Below are positions 8,509-17,930 of a stretch of 64,000 nt of DNA, in pieces. Source of the DNA: Mesorhizobium waimense. Lineage in GTDB: Bacteria > Pseudomonadota > Alphaproteobacteria > Rhizobiales > Rhizobiaceae. The notes under the pieces were generated by a model. The model saw only the letters and a program-made list of their open reading frames with translations. It made no database searches and was not told the origin of the DNA. The translations under genes were made by a program, and so were the position numbers. The stretch is taken from positions 1 to 64,000 of the forward strand of contig NZ_QZWZ01000017.1 in NCBI RefSeq assembly GCF_003601975.1, read 5' to 3'. Positions within the stretch are counted from its first letter, which is position 1; each line of letters starts with the position of its first letter.

Positions 8509-9120
8509 ATGAACGCGCTGCCAGCAAATCCTCCAGGCGAAGGCCATGCCGAGCTGCTCGAGCGGCTGCGCAACCGCTCGATCGTCTTTGTCGGCCTGAT
8601 GGGCGCCGGCAAGACGGCGATCGGCCGCAAGGTGGCGGCGATGCTGGCACTGCCCTTCATCGACAGCGACCAGGAGATCGAAAGCGTCTCGCGCATGACC
8701 GTGCCGGAGCTGTTCGAGCGCTATGGCGAGACGGAATTCCGCGCGCTGGAGCAGCGCGTCCTCCTGCGGCTGCTGGAAAACGGCCCGCAGGTGCTGTCGA
8801 CCGGCGGGGGCGCCTTCATGAATGCGCAGACGCGCGAGGCGATCGCCGGTCACGGCGTTTCGGTATGGCTGAAGGCCGAACTCGACCTTCTGATGGAGCG
8901 CGTGTCCAAGAAGCAGAATCGGCCGCTGCTCAAAAATCCCGATCCGCGCGCCGTGCTCGAGCGGCTGATGGCCGAGCGCTATCCGGTCTACGCCACATCC
9001 GACGTCACCGTGCCGACCCGCGACGACCGCAAGGAGGTCATCGCGGCCGAGGTCGTGAATGCGCTTTGCCGGCATTTCGGTGTTGCTGAAATCGTCGCGG
9101 CCAGCGAGGTGCGTCCATGA
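8509..9120 (+). CDS. aroK: shikimate kinase
   Basis: Phosphorylates shikimate at the 3-hydroxyl in the aromatic amino acid pathway. The 203-residue protein has the P-loop GLMGAGKT (29-36), the shikimate-binding DSDQEIE segment, the ETEFRALE motif and the LSTGGGAF substrate loop. An N-terminal extension of about 24 residues precedes the kinase core. Its stop overlaps the aroB start by four bases (ATGA at 9117-9120), so translation is probably coupled. Confidence 0.95.
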   Translation: MNALPANPPGEGHAELLERLRNRSIVFVGLMGAGKTAIGRKVAAMLALPFIDSDQEIESVSRMTVPELFERYGETEFRALEQRVLLRLLENGPQVLSTGGGAFMNAQTREAIAGHGVSVWLKAELDLLMERVSKKQNRPLLKNPDPRAVLERLMAERYPVYATSDVTVPTRDDRKEVIAAEVVNALCRHFGVAEIVAASEVRP

Positions 9121-10268
9121 GCAGCGATATGCCTGCCGGAGAGACAGTCACCGTCGAGGTCGGGCTCGGCGAGCGTGCCTACGACATATTGATCGGCTCC
9201 GGCCTGCTGTTGCGCGCGGGCGCCGAAATTTCACGCCGTTTGCCCGGCACGCGTGCGGCGGTCGTCACCGACGACAATGTCGCCGCAGCCCATCTCGAGA
9301 CGCTGAAGGCGGGCCTGGAGCAGGGCGGCTTCCAGCCTGCCGTCATCACGCTTCCAGCCGGCGAAAAAACCAAAAGCTTTGCCCATCTCGAAGAGGTAGT
9401 GGACGGCGTGCTTGCCGCGAAGCTGGAGCGCGGCGACGTCGTCATCGCGCTTGGCGGCGGCGTCATCGGCGACCTTGCCGGTTTTGCCGCCGGGATCGTG
9501 CGGCGCGGCATGAATTTCGTGCAGATCCCGACCTCATTGCTGGCGCAGGTCGATTCCTCGGTCGGCGGCAAGACCGGCATCAACAGCGCGCGCGGCAAGA
9601 ACCTGGTCGGCGTCTTCCATCAGCCGAAGCTGGTGCTGGCCGACACCGGGGTGCTCGACACGCTGCCGATCCGGGAATTCCGCGCCGGCTATGCCGAACT
9701 CGCCAAATACGGATTGATCGATCGCCCGGCCTTCTTCGGCTGGCTGGAAGAAAACTGGCGCGAGGTCTTTGACGGCGGCCCGGCGCGGGCTGAAGCCATC
9801 GCAGAGGCCTGTCGCGCCAAGGCGAATGTCGTCGCCCGCGACGAGTTCGAGACCGGCGACCGCGCGCTGCTCAATCTCGGGCACACCTTCGGCCACGCGC
9901 TCGAAGCCGCCACGCGCTATGACGGCGCCCGCCTCGTCCATGGCGAGGGCGTCGCCATCGGCATGGCGCTGGCGCATCGCTTTTCATCGAGGCTCAACCT
10001 GGCGAGCCCGGACGATGCGGCGCGCGTCGAGGCGCATCTCAGCGCCGTCGGCCTGCCCTGGCGCATGACCGATATTCCCGGCGAACTGCCCGACGCCGAG
10101 GCATTGTTCTCGTTCATCACCCAGGACAAGAAGGTGTCGCGCGGTGCGCTGACCTTCATCTTGACGCGCGGCATCGGCCAGTCCTTCATCGCCAGGGATG
10201 TGCCAGCTTCGGAAGTCTTGTCGTTCCTGAGAGAGAGCCACCCGGGTCAGGAAAGCCGACCTGGATGA
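9117..10268 (+). CDS. aroB: 3-dehydroquinate synthase
   Basis: Converts DAHP to 3-dehydroquinate, the second shikimate-pathway step, using NAD and a divalent metal. Conserved pieces are ALGGGVIGDLAGFAA (NAD loop), IPTSLLAQVDSSVGGKTGIN, and the metal and active-site segment NLGHTFGHALE with the later HGEGVAIGM. The 383-residue length is normal. It overlaps aroK upstream and the CBS/CorC gene downstream (10265-10268, ATGA), giving a tight three-gene operon. Confidence 0.96.
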   Translation: MSSDMPAGETVTVEVGLGERAYDILIGSGLLLRAGAEISRRLPGTRAAVVTDDNVAAAHLETLKAGLEQGGFQPAVITLPAGEKTKSFAHLEEVVDGVLAAKLERGDVVIALGGGVIGDLAGFAAGIVRRGMNFVQIPTSLLAQVDSSVGGKTGINSARGKNLVGVFHQPKLVLADTGVLDTLPIREFRAGYAELAKYGLIDRPAFFGWLEENWREVFDGGPARAEAIAEACRAKANVVARDEFETGDRALLNLGHTFGHALEAATRYDGARLVHGEGVAIGMALAHRFSSRLNLASPDDAARVEAHLSAVGLPWRMTDIPGELPDAEALFSFITQDKKVSRGALTFILTRGIGQSFIARDVPASEVLSFLRESHPGQESRPG

Positions 10269-11161
10269 TGAACGAGCCCGGCTGGATTGTCGCTGCCGTC
10301 CTTGCCGGCCTCGGCCTGCTGGTCCTTCTCTTGCGCACGCGCTTGCTTGCCCTCTTTGGCTACGAGTTGCAGCCGATCGAGCCGCAGCGTTCGAGCCATG
10401 ACGAATTGCGTGGTGCGGTCGACGATTTCCGCCGTGACGGCCAGATGGTGCGCGAGGATCGCGACCGTGTCGGCGGCCTGTTCGACCTCGAGGAACTCGA
10501 AGTGTCCGACATCATGGTCCACCGCACCAATATGCGCTCCGTCAATGCCGACAATCAGCCGGAAGCGGTGGTGCGCGAGATCCTGCAGAGCCCGCACACC
10601 CGCATGCCCTTGTGGAAGGGCTCGCTCGACAACATTGTTGGTGTGCTGCATGCCAAGGACCTGCTCAGGGCGCTCAACGAAGTCGGCAACGACTTTTCCC
10701 GGATCGACGTGATGAAGATCGCGTCGAAACCATGGTTCGTTCCGGACACCACGACGCTGCAGGAACAGCTCAACGCGTTTTTGCGTCGCAAGGCGCATTT
10801 CGCCATTGTCGTCGATGAGTATGGCGAGGTCGAAGGGCTGGTGACGCTGGAGGACATCATCGAGGAGATCGTCGGCGAGATCGCCGACGAGCATGATATC
10901 GAGATCCAGGGCGTCAAGCAGGAGGCCGACGGCTCCGTCGTCGTCGACGGCACCGTGCCGATCCGCGACCTAAACCGGGCGCTCGACTGGAACCTGCCGG
11001 ACGAGGAGGCAACCACTATTGCCGGCCTTGTCATCCACGAGACGCAGTCAATCCCTGACGAGAAGCAGGCCTTCACCTTCCACGGCATGCGCTTCGTCGT
11101 AATGAAGCGCGACAAGAACCGGATCTCCAGGCTGAGGATCAAGCCTGCCGGCGAAGCCTGA
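10265..11161 (+). CDS. CBS-pair / CorC_HlyC domain protein without DUF21
   Basis: The 298-residue protein resembles the cytoplasmic half of the HlyC/CorC (CNNM-like) family. It has one hydrophobic helix at about residues 7-25, then two CBS domains (about 75-200, with MVHRTNMRS and HFAIVVDEYGEVEGLVTLEDI) and a C-terminal CorC_HlyC domain. Relatives downstream of aroB in other rhizobia, as I know them, are about 430 residues with a multi-pass DUF21 domain. Here residue 25 onward resumes just where DUF21 would end (LLALFGYEL). It may be an internally shortened, single-pass version. Its biochemical role is uncertain. Confidence 0.8.
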   Translation: MMNEPGWIVAAVLAGLGLLVLLLRTRLLALFGYELQPIEPQRSSHDELRGAVDDFRRDGQMVREDRDRVGGLFDLEELEVSDIMVHRTNMRSVNADNQPEAVVREILQSPHTRMPLWKGSLDNIVGVLHAKDLLRALNEVGNDFSRIDVMKIASKPWFVPDTTTLQEQLNAFLRRKAHFAIVVDEYGEVEGLVTLEDIIEEIVGEIADEHDIEIQGVKQEADGSVVVDGTVPIRDLNRALDWNLPDEEATTIAGLVIHETQSIPDEKQAFTFHGMRFVVMKRDKNRISRLRIKPAGEA

Positions 11162-11196
11162 ATATTCTAGACCAACGACCTACAGTTCCGGAGGCC

Positions 11197-12747
11197 TCAC
11201 TCCGCGATCTGGCGGCTCGAGCGCTCGTTGATTGTCGCACCGGTCTGGGCATCGACCGCCGCCAGGCTGACCTCGTAGCCCCAGAGCCTGCGGATGTGGC
11301 GCAGCGTCGCGTCGCGACTGGCCTCATCAAGGACGACGCCGTCTTTGACCTTGTGCTGCAGCCGCAAATGCCGGTCGCCAAGCAGATCGACATCCACGGC
11401 CTGGATGTCGGGCCGGTTTACTCCGACATCGTAGCTGTGAGCCAGGGCGGCGCGGATCTTCCTGTAGCCACGCTCGTTGTGGATCGAGGCGACCTGGTAA
11501 TGCGGTTCGTCGGCCGCGTCGCCAAGGACAAAGAACCGCCATTTCCGGATCAGGGTTGGACTGAGGTACTGGCGGATGAAGGACTCGTCGCGATGGTTCG
11601 CCCAGGCGTCGAGCAGGATCTCGCGCCAGTCGCCGTGGCCGGCGATGTCGGGAAACCAGTCGCGGTCCTCCGCCGTCGGCTCGGTCGCGATGCGCTGTAT
11701 GTCCTGCATCATATCGAGGCCAAGCGCGTAGGGATTGATGCCGGAATAGCGCGGATCGTCGAAGGCCGGCTGGAAGATCACGTTCGAATGGTTGCGCAGG
11801 ATTTCGAGCATGGCGCCTTCGTTGATCTGGCTCCGGTCGAACAGCATGTTCATGAGCGTATAATGCACGAAGGTGGCACAGCCCTCGTTCATCACCTGCG
11901 TTTGGCGCTGCGGATAGAAATACTGCGCAATGATACGCACGATCCTGACGAGTTCGCGCTGCCAGGGCTCAAGGACAAGACTGTTCTTTTCCAGGAAGTA
12001 CAGGAGGTTTTCCTCCGGCAGGTTGAGCGACTTCTTCGGATCGGCCATGCCCCGGTCCCTGTCGTCGATCTTCTTGTTTCCCTGCGCGGGCGGCAGTGTG
12101 CGCCACAAATCGTTGTAGGAACGCTCTTCATATTCCAGGCGCTCACGCAGTCCCTCGCGCTGCCGTTCCGAGGACAATTTCGGCGGACGACGATAGCGAA
12201 ATACGCCCTGTTCCATCAGCGCATGCGCCGCGTCGAGAACCGCCTCCACTGCGGCAAGGCCATGCCGCTCCTCGCAGCGGGTTATGTAGCCCTTGGCGAA
12301 GTCCAGATAGCTCAGGATCGCCCCGGCATCCGTCCATTGCCTGAACAGATGATTGTTCTTGAAGAAATGATTATGTCCGAGTGCCGCATGCGCCGTCACC
12401 AGAGCCTGCAAGGCCATGGTGTTTTCCTCCATCAGGTAGACGATGCAGGGGTTTGAGTTGATGACGAGTTCATAGGCCAGCCCGCGTCCGCCTTTGCGAT
12501 AGAGGAGTTCCTGGTAGAGGAAGTGTTTGCCGAACGACCAGTGACGATACATCAGCGGCATGCCGACCGATGAATAGGCGTCGAGCATCTGTTGAGAGGA
12601 TATGATCTCCATCTGCACCGGATAGGTATCGAGGTGCAGTTCTTCGATCGCGAGGGCCTCGATCGCCTCATGGGCCCGCGACAATTTCCCAAAATCCCAG
12701 TCGGATCCTGAAAACAGCAGACCCGGTTTGGTGGCTAGTCTGGCCAT
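11197..12747 (-). CDS. SpoVR/YcgB family protein
   Basis: Third gene of the prkA-yeaH-spoVR operon. The 516-residue protein carries conserved SpoVR features, including YRHWSFGKHF, LVINSNPCIVYLMEEN and GHNHFFKNN. The biochemical activity of SpoVR is not settled; in Bacillus it affects the spore cortex, and in Gram-negatives it tracks with the YeaG kinase under stress and starvation. Only nine bases separate it from the yeaH stop. It ends tail to tail with the CorC-like gene. Confidence 0.92.
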   Translation of the reverse strand: MARLATKPGLLFSGSDWDFGKLSRAHEAIEALAIEELHLDTYPVQMEIISSQQMLDAYSSVGMPLMYRHWSFGKHFLYQELLYRKGGRGLAYELVINSNPCIVYLMEENTMALQALVTAHAALGHNHFFKNNHLFRQWTDAGAILSYLDFAKGYITRCEERHGLAAVEAVLDAAHALMEQGVFRYRRPPKLSSERQREGLRERLEYEERSYNDLWRTLPPAQGNKKIDDRDRGMADPKKSLNLPEENLLYFLEKNSLVLEPWQRELVRIVRIIAQYFYPQRQTQVMNEGCATFVHYTLMNMLFDRSQINEGAMLEILRNHSNVIFQPAFDDPRYSGINPYALGLDMMQDIQRIATEPTAEDRDWFPDIAGHGDWREILLDAWANHRDESFIRQYLSPTLIRKWRFFVLGDAADEPHYQVASIHNERGYRKIRAALAHSYDVGVNRPDIQAVDVDLLGDRHLRLQHKVKDGVVLDEASRDATLRHIRRLWGYEVSLAAVDAQTGATINERSSRQIAE

Positions 12748-12756
12748 CGGCCCTCC

Positions 12757-14064
12757 TCAGGCGCTCTTGCGGGCAGGAACCGGTTGCCTGGCGAAGAGCC
12801 GGCGAAAGACCGGGTATATATCTGCCGGAGTGGCAATGCGGCTCATCTGGAAGTTGGGCCATTTCAGCTCGACCCTGCTGTAGGCGCGCCAAAGCGACGT
12901 CCCGTTTTCGGTGGCGCCGAATATATGGGTTTCTCGTTCGTCGATGATCTCGACATAGGCGAAGTACTGGCAAAGGCGCATGAGCCTGCGGTCCAGAAAC
13001 TCTATGCATCGCTCGGAATCGGTGGCGAAATTGTCGCCGTCCGAGGCTTGCGCGGCATAGATGTTCCACTCGTTGGCCGGATAGCGCTGTTCGATGATGC
13101 GGTGCATTTCGTCAAGCGCGGTGGAGACGATCGTACCGCCGCTCTGCGTGTTGTAGAAGAACGTGTCCTCATCCACTTCGTGCGCCTCGTGCGTGTGGCG
13201 GATGAAGACGATCTCCGTGCGTTCGTAGCGCCGCTTCAAGAACAGGTGCAGCAGCACGAAGAAGCGTTTGGCCAAGTCCTTCTCGCGTTCGCCCATCGAT
13301 CCGGAAACGTCCATCAGGCAGAACATGACGGCTTTGGCATTCGGTATGGGCCGGGCATCGAAGCGGTTGAACCGGATATCGACCGGATCGACAAAGGCAA
13401 TTCGCCTGCGCCGACGTTCCAGCCGGTCTAGCTCCTCGCGCAATCCTGCAATGCGCTGGCGCGTCGCCGCGCCGGCTGATGCCGACTCAAGCGTGGCGAT
13501 TTCCTGGAGGATCGCATCCAACTCCTCCTGCTTTGGCCGCCTCAGCGCAATGCGTCGGCCGTGGCTGTTGCGCATGGTGCGACCGACATTGACGTTGGTC
13601 GGCGAACCGGTTGCGGCGAAGCCAGCCCTGCGCGGCTTGAAGGCAAGGATCTCCTTGAGGTTGAGCTTGACCAGGTCGGGCAGTTCGAGATCCTCGAAAA
13701 AGAGCTCAAGCACCTCCTCGCGCGACAGCACGAAACGAAAATCGTCTTCCGACACCTTGTTCCCCGGGCCGCCTGCGCCGCTGCCCCCGGGCTTGGGGAT
13801 CAGGTCTCCAGGGGCGAAATGCCTGTTGCCAGGAAGGATGTGCTGGCGCCGGCCGCTGGCCTTGTCGTCGTTGAAGCTTGGCTCGGCCGTTCCCCTTTCG
13901 GGCATCGGCACGGTGTGCTCGGCATCCACGTCGGCGATCCTGCCGCTGCGGATCTGATCGCGGATGCTTCGTTTCAATTCCTCGCGAGCACGCCTGAGGA
14001 AGCGCTGTCGATTGCCGAGGCTCTTGTCCTTCGGATTCAGGCGACGGTCGATGAAGATCGGCAT
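12757..14064 (-). CDS. YeaH/YhbH family (DUF444) vWA-like protein
   Basis: The 435-residue protein has a basic N-terminus (MPIFIDRRLNPKDKSLGNRQ), a central segment with a Gly-rich linker and a C-terminal von Willebrand A-like domain with the MIDAS motif DVSGSMGE. Members are usually found with PrkA/YeaG, which is what is seen here (18 bases downstream of prkA). A role as partner or substrate-docking protein of the kinase under starvation is inferred from co-occurrence; direct function is unknown. Confidence 0.92.
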   Translation of the reverse strand: MPIFIDRRLNPKDKSLGNRQRFLRRAREELKRSIRDQIRSGRIADVDAEHTVPMPERGTAEPSFNDDKASGRRQHILPGNRHFAPGDLIPKPGGSGAGGPGNKVSEDDFRFVLSREEVLELFFEDLELPDLVKLNLKEILAFKPRRAGFAATGSPTNVNVGRTMRNSHGRRIALRRPKQEELDAILQEIATLESASAGAATRQRIAGLREELDRLERRRRRIAFVDPVDIRFNRFDARPIPNAKAVMFCLMDVSGSMGEREKDLAKRFFVLLHLFLKRRYERTEIVFIRHTHEAHEVDEDTFFYNTQSGGTIVSTALDEMHRIIEQRYPANEWNIYAAQASDGDNFATDSERCIEFLDRRLMRLCQYFAYVEIIDERETHIFGATENGTSLWRAYSRVELKWPNFQMSRIATPADIYPVFRRLFARQPVPARKSA

Positions 14065-14082
14065 GGAACCATCCGGGCTCTA

Positions 14083-16032
14083 TCAACCCGCCTTGTTCAC
14101 CCGCATGTACCAGTCCACCAGCCGGCGCACCTGCCGTTCGGTATAGCCGCGCTCGACCATTCGCTGCACGAATTCGTTGTGGCGTTTTTCCGTAACGCTG
14201 TCCTGCTTGGAGCCGAAGCTGATCACCGGCAGGAGATCCTCGACCTGTCCGAACATCCGCTTCTCGATGACCTCGCGCAGCTTTTCGTAACTCGTCCATG
14301 ACGGGTTGCGGTCGTGGTTTTTTGCCCTGGCGCGCAGCGTGAACTTCACCACCTCGTTGCGGAAGTCCTTGGGATTGGCGATGCCTGCCGGTTTTTCGAC
14401 CTGTGACAGCTCGTTGTCCAGGACCTCCCGGTTGAGGATCTGGCCGGTGTCGGGGTCCTTGTAATCCTGGTCCTCGATCCAGGCGTCGGCATAGGCGATG
14501 TAGCGGTCGAAAAGGTTCTGGCCATATTCGCTGTAGGATTCGAGATAGGCTTTCTGGATCTCATGGCCGATGAACTCGGCGTAGCGCGCGGCGAGTTCCG
14601 ACTTGATGAATTCGAGATAGGCCGCTTCCGTTTCCTTCGGGAACTGCTCCCGCTTGATCGCTTCCTCCAGAATGTACATCAGATGCACCGGATCGGCGGC
14701 CACTTCCTTGGTGTCGTAGTTGAACGTCTGCGACAGGATCTTGAAGGCAAAGCGCGTGCTGACGCCCGTCATGCCTTCATCGACGCCGGCGGCGTCGCGG
14801 TATTCCTGGACCGACTTCGCCCTGGGATCGATCTCCTTCAGGTTCTCCCCGTCATAGGCGCGCATCTTGGTGTAAAGAGGTGAATTGTCGTGCTCGGCCA
14901 GGCGGGTCGAGACGGTGAAGCGACTGAGGATATCCAGCACCTCGGGTGCGCAGGGGCTGGCGGCCAGTTCGCTCTCGCGCAGCAGCTTTTCGTAGATCTG
15001 CCTCTCTTCGGTGATCCGCAGGCAGTACGGCACCTTGACCACGAGGATGCGGTCGAGAAAGGCCTCGTTGTTCTTGTTGTTCTTGAACTGCTGCCATTCC
15101 GACTCGTTGGAATGGGCCACGATGATCCCCTGGTAGGGAAAGGCGCCGAAATTTTCGGTGCCGTTGTAGCTGCCTTCCTGGGTCGCGGTCAGCAGCGGAT
15201 GCAGGACCTTGATCGGCGCCTTGAACATCTCGACGAATTCGAGCAAACCTTGCGTGGTTCGATTCAGTCCGCCGCTAAAGGAATAGGCGTCCGGGTCGGA
15301 TTGACTGAAATTTTCCAATTGCCTGATGTCGACCTTGCCGACCAGTGCCGACACATCCTGATTGTTCTCATCGCCCGGCTCGGTCTTGGCAATGCCGATC
15401 TGGCGCAGCCGGGACGGCATCAGTTTGACCACGCTGAACTTGGAGATATCGCCGGACAACTCATCGAGGCGCTTGGATGCCCAGGGCGAGATGAGCCCGT
15501 TGAGGCGCCGCCGCGCTATGCCATATTTGTCCTCCAACAGATCGCCCATGCGATCGGGATGAAACAGGCCAAGTGGCGATTCGAAAACCGGGCTGATCTG
15601 GTTACCGACCTTCAGCGTGTAGATCGGGCGCTGCTCCATCAGTTTCTTCAGCCGCTCGGCAAGGGACGACTTGCCGCCGCCGACCGGGCCGAGAAGGTAG
15701 AGGATCTGCTTGCGCTCCTCGAGTCCCTGGGAGGCATAGCGGAAATAGCCCGCAATGCGCTCGATCGTGTCCTCCATGCCGTAGAAGTCGGAGAAGGAGG
15801 GATACACCTTGACCGTTCGGTTTGAGAAAATGCGGCCAAGCCGCTCGTCCTTGCTAGTGTCGACAAGATTTGGCTCGCCGATTGCCTCGACCATTCGCTC
15901 GGGTGCCGAGGCATACATCGACTTGTCTTCTCGGCAGGCAAGAAGGTACTGCTGGATGCTGATCTCTTCCTGCGCCGCGTTCGTGTAAATCTCAGAAAAC
16001 AGGTCGAAAACGTCAGACTGGTTCTCGCGCAT
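14083..16032 (-). CDS. prkA: PrkA/YeaG family AAA+ serine protein kinase
   Basis: First gene of the operon. The 649-residue protein has an AAA+-type N-terminal domain with P-loop GPVGGGKS (115-122), then the PrkA C-terminal kinase-like domain. Family proteins phosphorylate serine targets and help cells adapt to nutrient stress; some work as AAA+ proteases rather than kinases. The start ATG at 16032 gives the normal N-terminus (MRENQSDVFDLFSEIY). A possible EcfG-type promoter lies 57-82 bases upstream (16089-16114). Confidence 0.94.
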   Translation of the reverse strand: MRENQSDVFDLFSEIYTNAAQEEISIQQYLLACREDKSMYASAPERMVEAIGEPNLVDTSKDERLGRIFSNRTVKVYPSFSDFYGMEDTIERIAGYFRYASQGLEERKQILYLLGPVGGGKSSLAERLKKLMEQRPIYTLKVGNQISPVFESPLGLFHPDRMGDLLEDKYGIARRRLNGLISPWASKRLDELSGDISKFSVVKLMPSRLRQIGIAKTEPGDENNQDVSALVGKVDIRQLENFSQSDPDAYSFSGGLNRTTQGLLEFVEMFKAPIKVLHPLLTATQEGSYNGTENFGAFPYQGIIVAHSNESEWQQFKNNKNNEAFLDRILVVKVPYCLRITEERQIYEKLLRESELAASPCAPEVLDILSRFTVSTRLAEHDNSPLYTKMRAYDGENLKEIDPRAKSVQEYRDAAGVDEGMTGVSTRFAFKILSQTFNYDTKEVAADPVHLMYILEEAIKREQFPKETEAAYLEFIKSELAARYAEFIGHEIQKAYLESYSEYGQNLFDRYIAYADAWIEDQDYKDPDTGQILNREVLDNELSQVEKPAGIANPKDFRNEVVKFTLRARAKNHDRNPSWTSYEKLREVIEKRMFGQVEDLLPVISFGSKQDSVTEKRHNEFVQRMVERGYTERQVRRLVDWYMRVNKAG

Positions 16033-16088
16033 GATATTTCGCCCTCAGAGCCGCCCGACTGGCTGCTGGACGGACCATCTACATATTC

Positions 16089-16131
16089 AACTGTTGGAGG
16101 AGCGTTGTGGTTCCCTTCTCCTAAAGGAGAA
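16089..16131 (-). promoter_or_regulatory. candidate EcfG-type promoter plus inverted repeat before prkA
   Basis: On the minus strand GGAAC (16110-16114) is followed after 18 bases by GTT (16089-16091). This is close to the GGAAC-N16/17-CGTT consensus of the alphaproteobacterial general stress sigma factor EcfG; the base before GTT is A, not C. A 6-bp inverted repeat, TTCTCC-TAAA-GGAGAA (16116-16131), sits right beside the -35 element and might be a regulator site. The start codon is 57 bases downstream, a suitable distance. Confidence 0.45.
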
Positions 16132-16331
16132 CGGCTGCAATCAGGCATTGAGGCGATGGCGAACATTTTTGAATGGCTGCAATGCCTCGCAGACGCCTCC
16201 TTCGATCCGGCGATCCGGCGATCCGCGACCGTCTGACGGCGAAGATGGTGGATCACGCCAAATTGATGGCGGGATATTGCCGCGCGGGCGCTGGCAGGAT
16301 CAATTGTCCTGCGTCAACCGGGGAGGGATTC
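16132..16331. other. intergenic region between prkA and the ThDP enzyme gene
   Basis: No gene is supported here. It contains near-perfect 8-bp tandem copies of GATCCGGC (16204-16211, 16212-16219, degenerate third copy 16220-16227). A good ribosome-binding site, GGGGAGG, lies 8-14 bases before the ATG at 16332. No convincing sigma-70 promoter was picked out. Confidence 0.4.
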
Positions 16332-17870
16332 ATGAACGGAGCCGACGTCCTGTGTGACGTGCTGCTGGCAAACGGCGTGACGGTCTGCTTCGCAAATCCC
16401 GGTACATCGGAGATGCATTTCGTTGCCGCACTCGACCGCAAGCCGCAGATGCGTTGCGTGCTGGGCCTCTTTGAAGGCGTGGTGACAGGTGCCGCCGACG
16501 GTTACGCGAGGATGACCGATCGACCGGCCGCGACGCTGCTGCACACAGGGCCCGGGCTCGCCAACATCCACAACGCCAGGCGCGCCTTGAGCCCGATGAT
16601 CAACATTGTCGGCGACCACGCCTCCTATCATCTGGCGCTCGATGCACCGCTCACCAGCGATATCGAGAGCCTTGCGGCGCCGATGTCGAACTGGGTTCGC
16701 CGTATCGAAAGTCCCGCCGATGTCGCGCCGGCGGCCGAGGCGGCCTTCCGCGCCTCCCTTTCGCCGCCGGGCATAGCCACCCTGATCCTGCCGGCGGACG
16801 CTGCATGGGGCGAGGCTCCTATGGTTTCGGCCCGCAAGGTGGAGCTCGCGCAGCCCACCGTCGATATGGGCGCTGTGCGAAAGGCAGCCGAGGCGATCCG
16901 TGGCACTCCAGGCCGTGTCGGTATCATCGTTCGCGGACGCGCGGCGCGAACTGATGCGCTTGAGATCGCCGGTCAAATCTCGGCAGCGCAGGATGTCCGC
17001 TTGTTCAGCGAGGTTCTGGTGGCGCGGATGGAGCGCGGTCGCGGACGGGTCGCGCCCACGCGCATCCCCTATCCGATCGATGCTGCAACGGCCCTGCTGA
17101 GCGATATCGACGTGCTGATCCTGGTCGGAGCGAAGGAGCCTGTTGCCTTCTTCGCCTATCCGGGAAAGCCGGGACGGCTGGTTCGAGACGGTTGCGAGGT
17201 GCTTTCGCTGGCGGCGCATGGCGAGGACTTGAAGGCGGCACTGGAGGCGCTTCGCAACGAACTCGGTATCAGGTCGACGCAGCAGCTCCCTGTCGCTACG
17301 GGCTTTTCCGACGAGCCGGTGCCGCGCGGCAAGCTGACCGATGATGCGATCGCCCTTTCGGTGGCGCGGAAACTTCCTGCCAATGCCATCGTCTGCGACG
17401 AGGCGGTGACGTCGGCCCGGCGTTACTTCGCCCTGTCGGCCTTTGCCGCGCCGCACGACTACATGATGACGACCGGCGGATCGATCGGCGAAGGCATCCC
17501 GTTGGCAACAGGGGCAGCGATCGCGTGCCCCGATCGCAAGGTGATCAATCTCGAGGCCGACGGCAGCGGCATGTACACCGTGCAGGGATTGTGGACCCAG
17601 GCACGGGAAAATCTCGATGTCGTCACGATCGTCTTTTCCAACCGGACCTACGCAATCCTGCATGGCGAGATGAAGAATGTCGGGGTCGGCGCGATCGGCG
17701 AGAATGCCAGGCGTATGCTCGATCTCGACCAGCCCGCGCTGGACTGGGTATCGCTGGCGAAGGGCATGGGCGTGGAGGCGGCCCGCGCCGACACGTGCGA
17801 GCGGTTCGATGCCCTGCTGGACAGCGCGCTGTCGCGCCCCGGGCCGTTTCTCATCGAAGCAGTGATCTGA
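16332..17870 (+). CDS. thiamine-diphosphate-dependent enzyme (acetolactate synthase-like / benzoylformate decarboxylase-like)
   Basis: The 512-residue protein has the three-domain ThDP fold. The N-terminal PYR domain carries the activating glutamate in GLFEGVVTGAADGYARM, a central domain follows, and the C-terminal PP domain has LEADGSGMYTVQGLW as the diphosphate/metal motif (ADG in place of the usual GDG, as in other members of this subgroup). It lacks an adjacent small ilvN-like subunit, so it is probably not the main acetolactate synthase. Substrate unknown; a 2-oxo acid decarboxylase is likely. ATG at 16332 has a strong ribosome-binding site, whereas longer frames do not. Confidence 0.85.
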   Translation: MNGADVLCDVLLANGVTVCFANPGTSEMHFVAALDRKPQMRCVLGLFEGVVTGAADGYARMTDRPAATLLHTGPGLANIHNARRALSPMINIVGDHASYHLALDAPLTSDIESLAAPMSNWVRRIESPADVAPAAEAAFRASLSPPGIATLILPADAAWGEAPMVSARKVELAQPTVDMGAVRKAAEAIRGTPGRVGIIVRGRAARTDALEIAGQISAAQDVRLFSEVLVARMERGRGRVAPTRIPYPIDAATALLSDIDVLILVGAKEPVAFFAYPGKPGRLVRDGCEVLSLAAHGEDLKAALEALRNELGIRSTQQLPVATGFSDEPVPRGKLTDDAIALSVARKLPANAIVCDEAVTSARRYFALSAFAAPHDYMMTTGGSIGEGIPLATGAAIACPDRKVINLEADGSGMYTVQGLWTQARENLDVVTIVFSNRTYAILHGEMKNVGVGAIGENARRMLDLDQPALDWVSLAKGMGVEAARADTCERFDALLDSALSRPGPFLIEAVI

Positions 17871-17930
17871 CCGTTTCTCCGCGGCGGTTCCAGGGAGCCG
17901 GGTTGAGCGGCGTCGGCCGACGCGCAGCGC

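Noticed and set aside
11197..12747. Sporulation inferred from a SpoVR gene
   Set aside because: SpoVR occurs widely in non-sporulating Gram-negatives with prkA and yeaH; nothing else here suggests sporulation.
17910..17923. GCGTCGGCCGACGC palindrome between convergent genes
   Set aside because: Too GC-rich with no loop or T-run to be a good terminator; expected by chance in such DNA.
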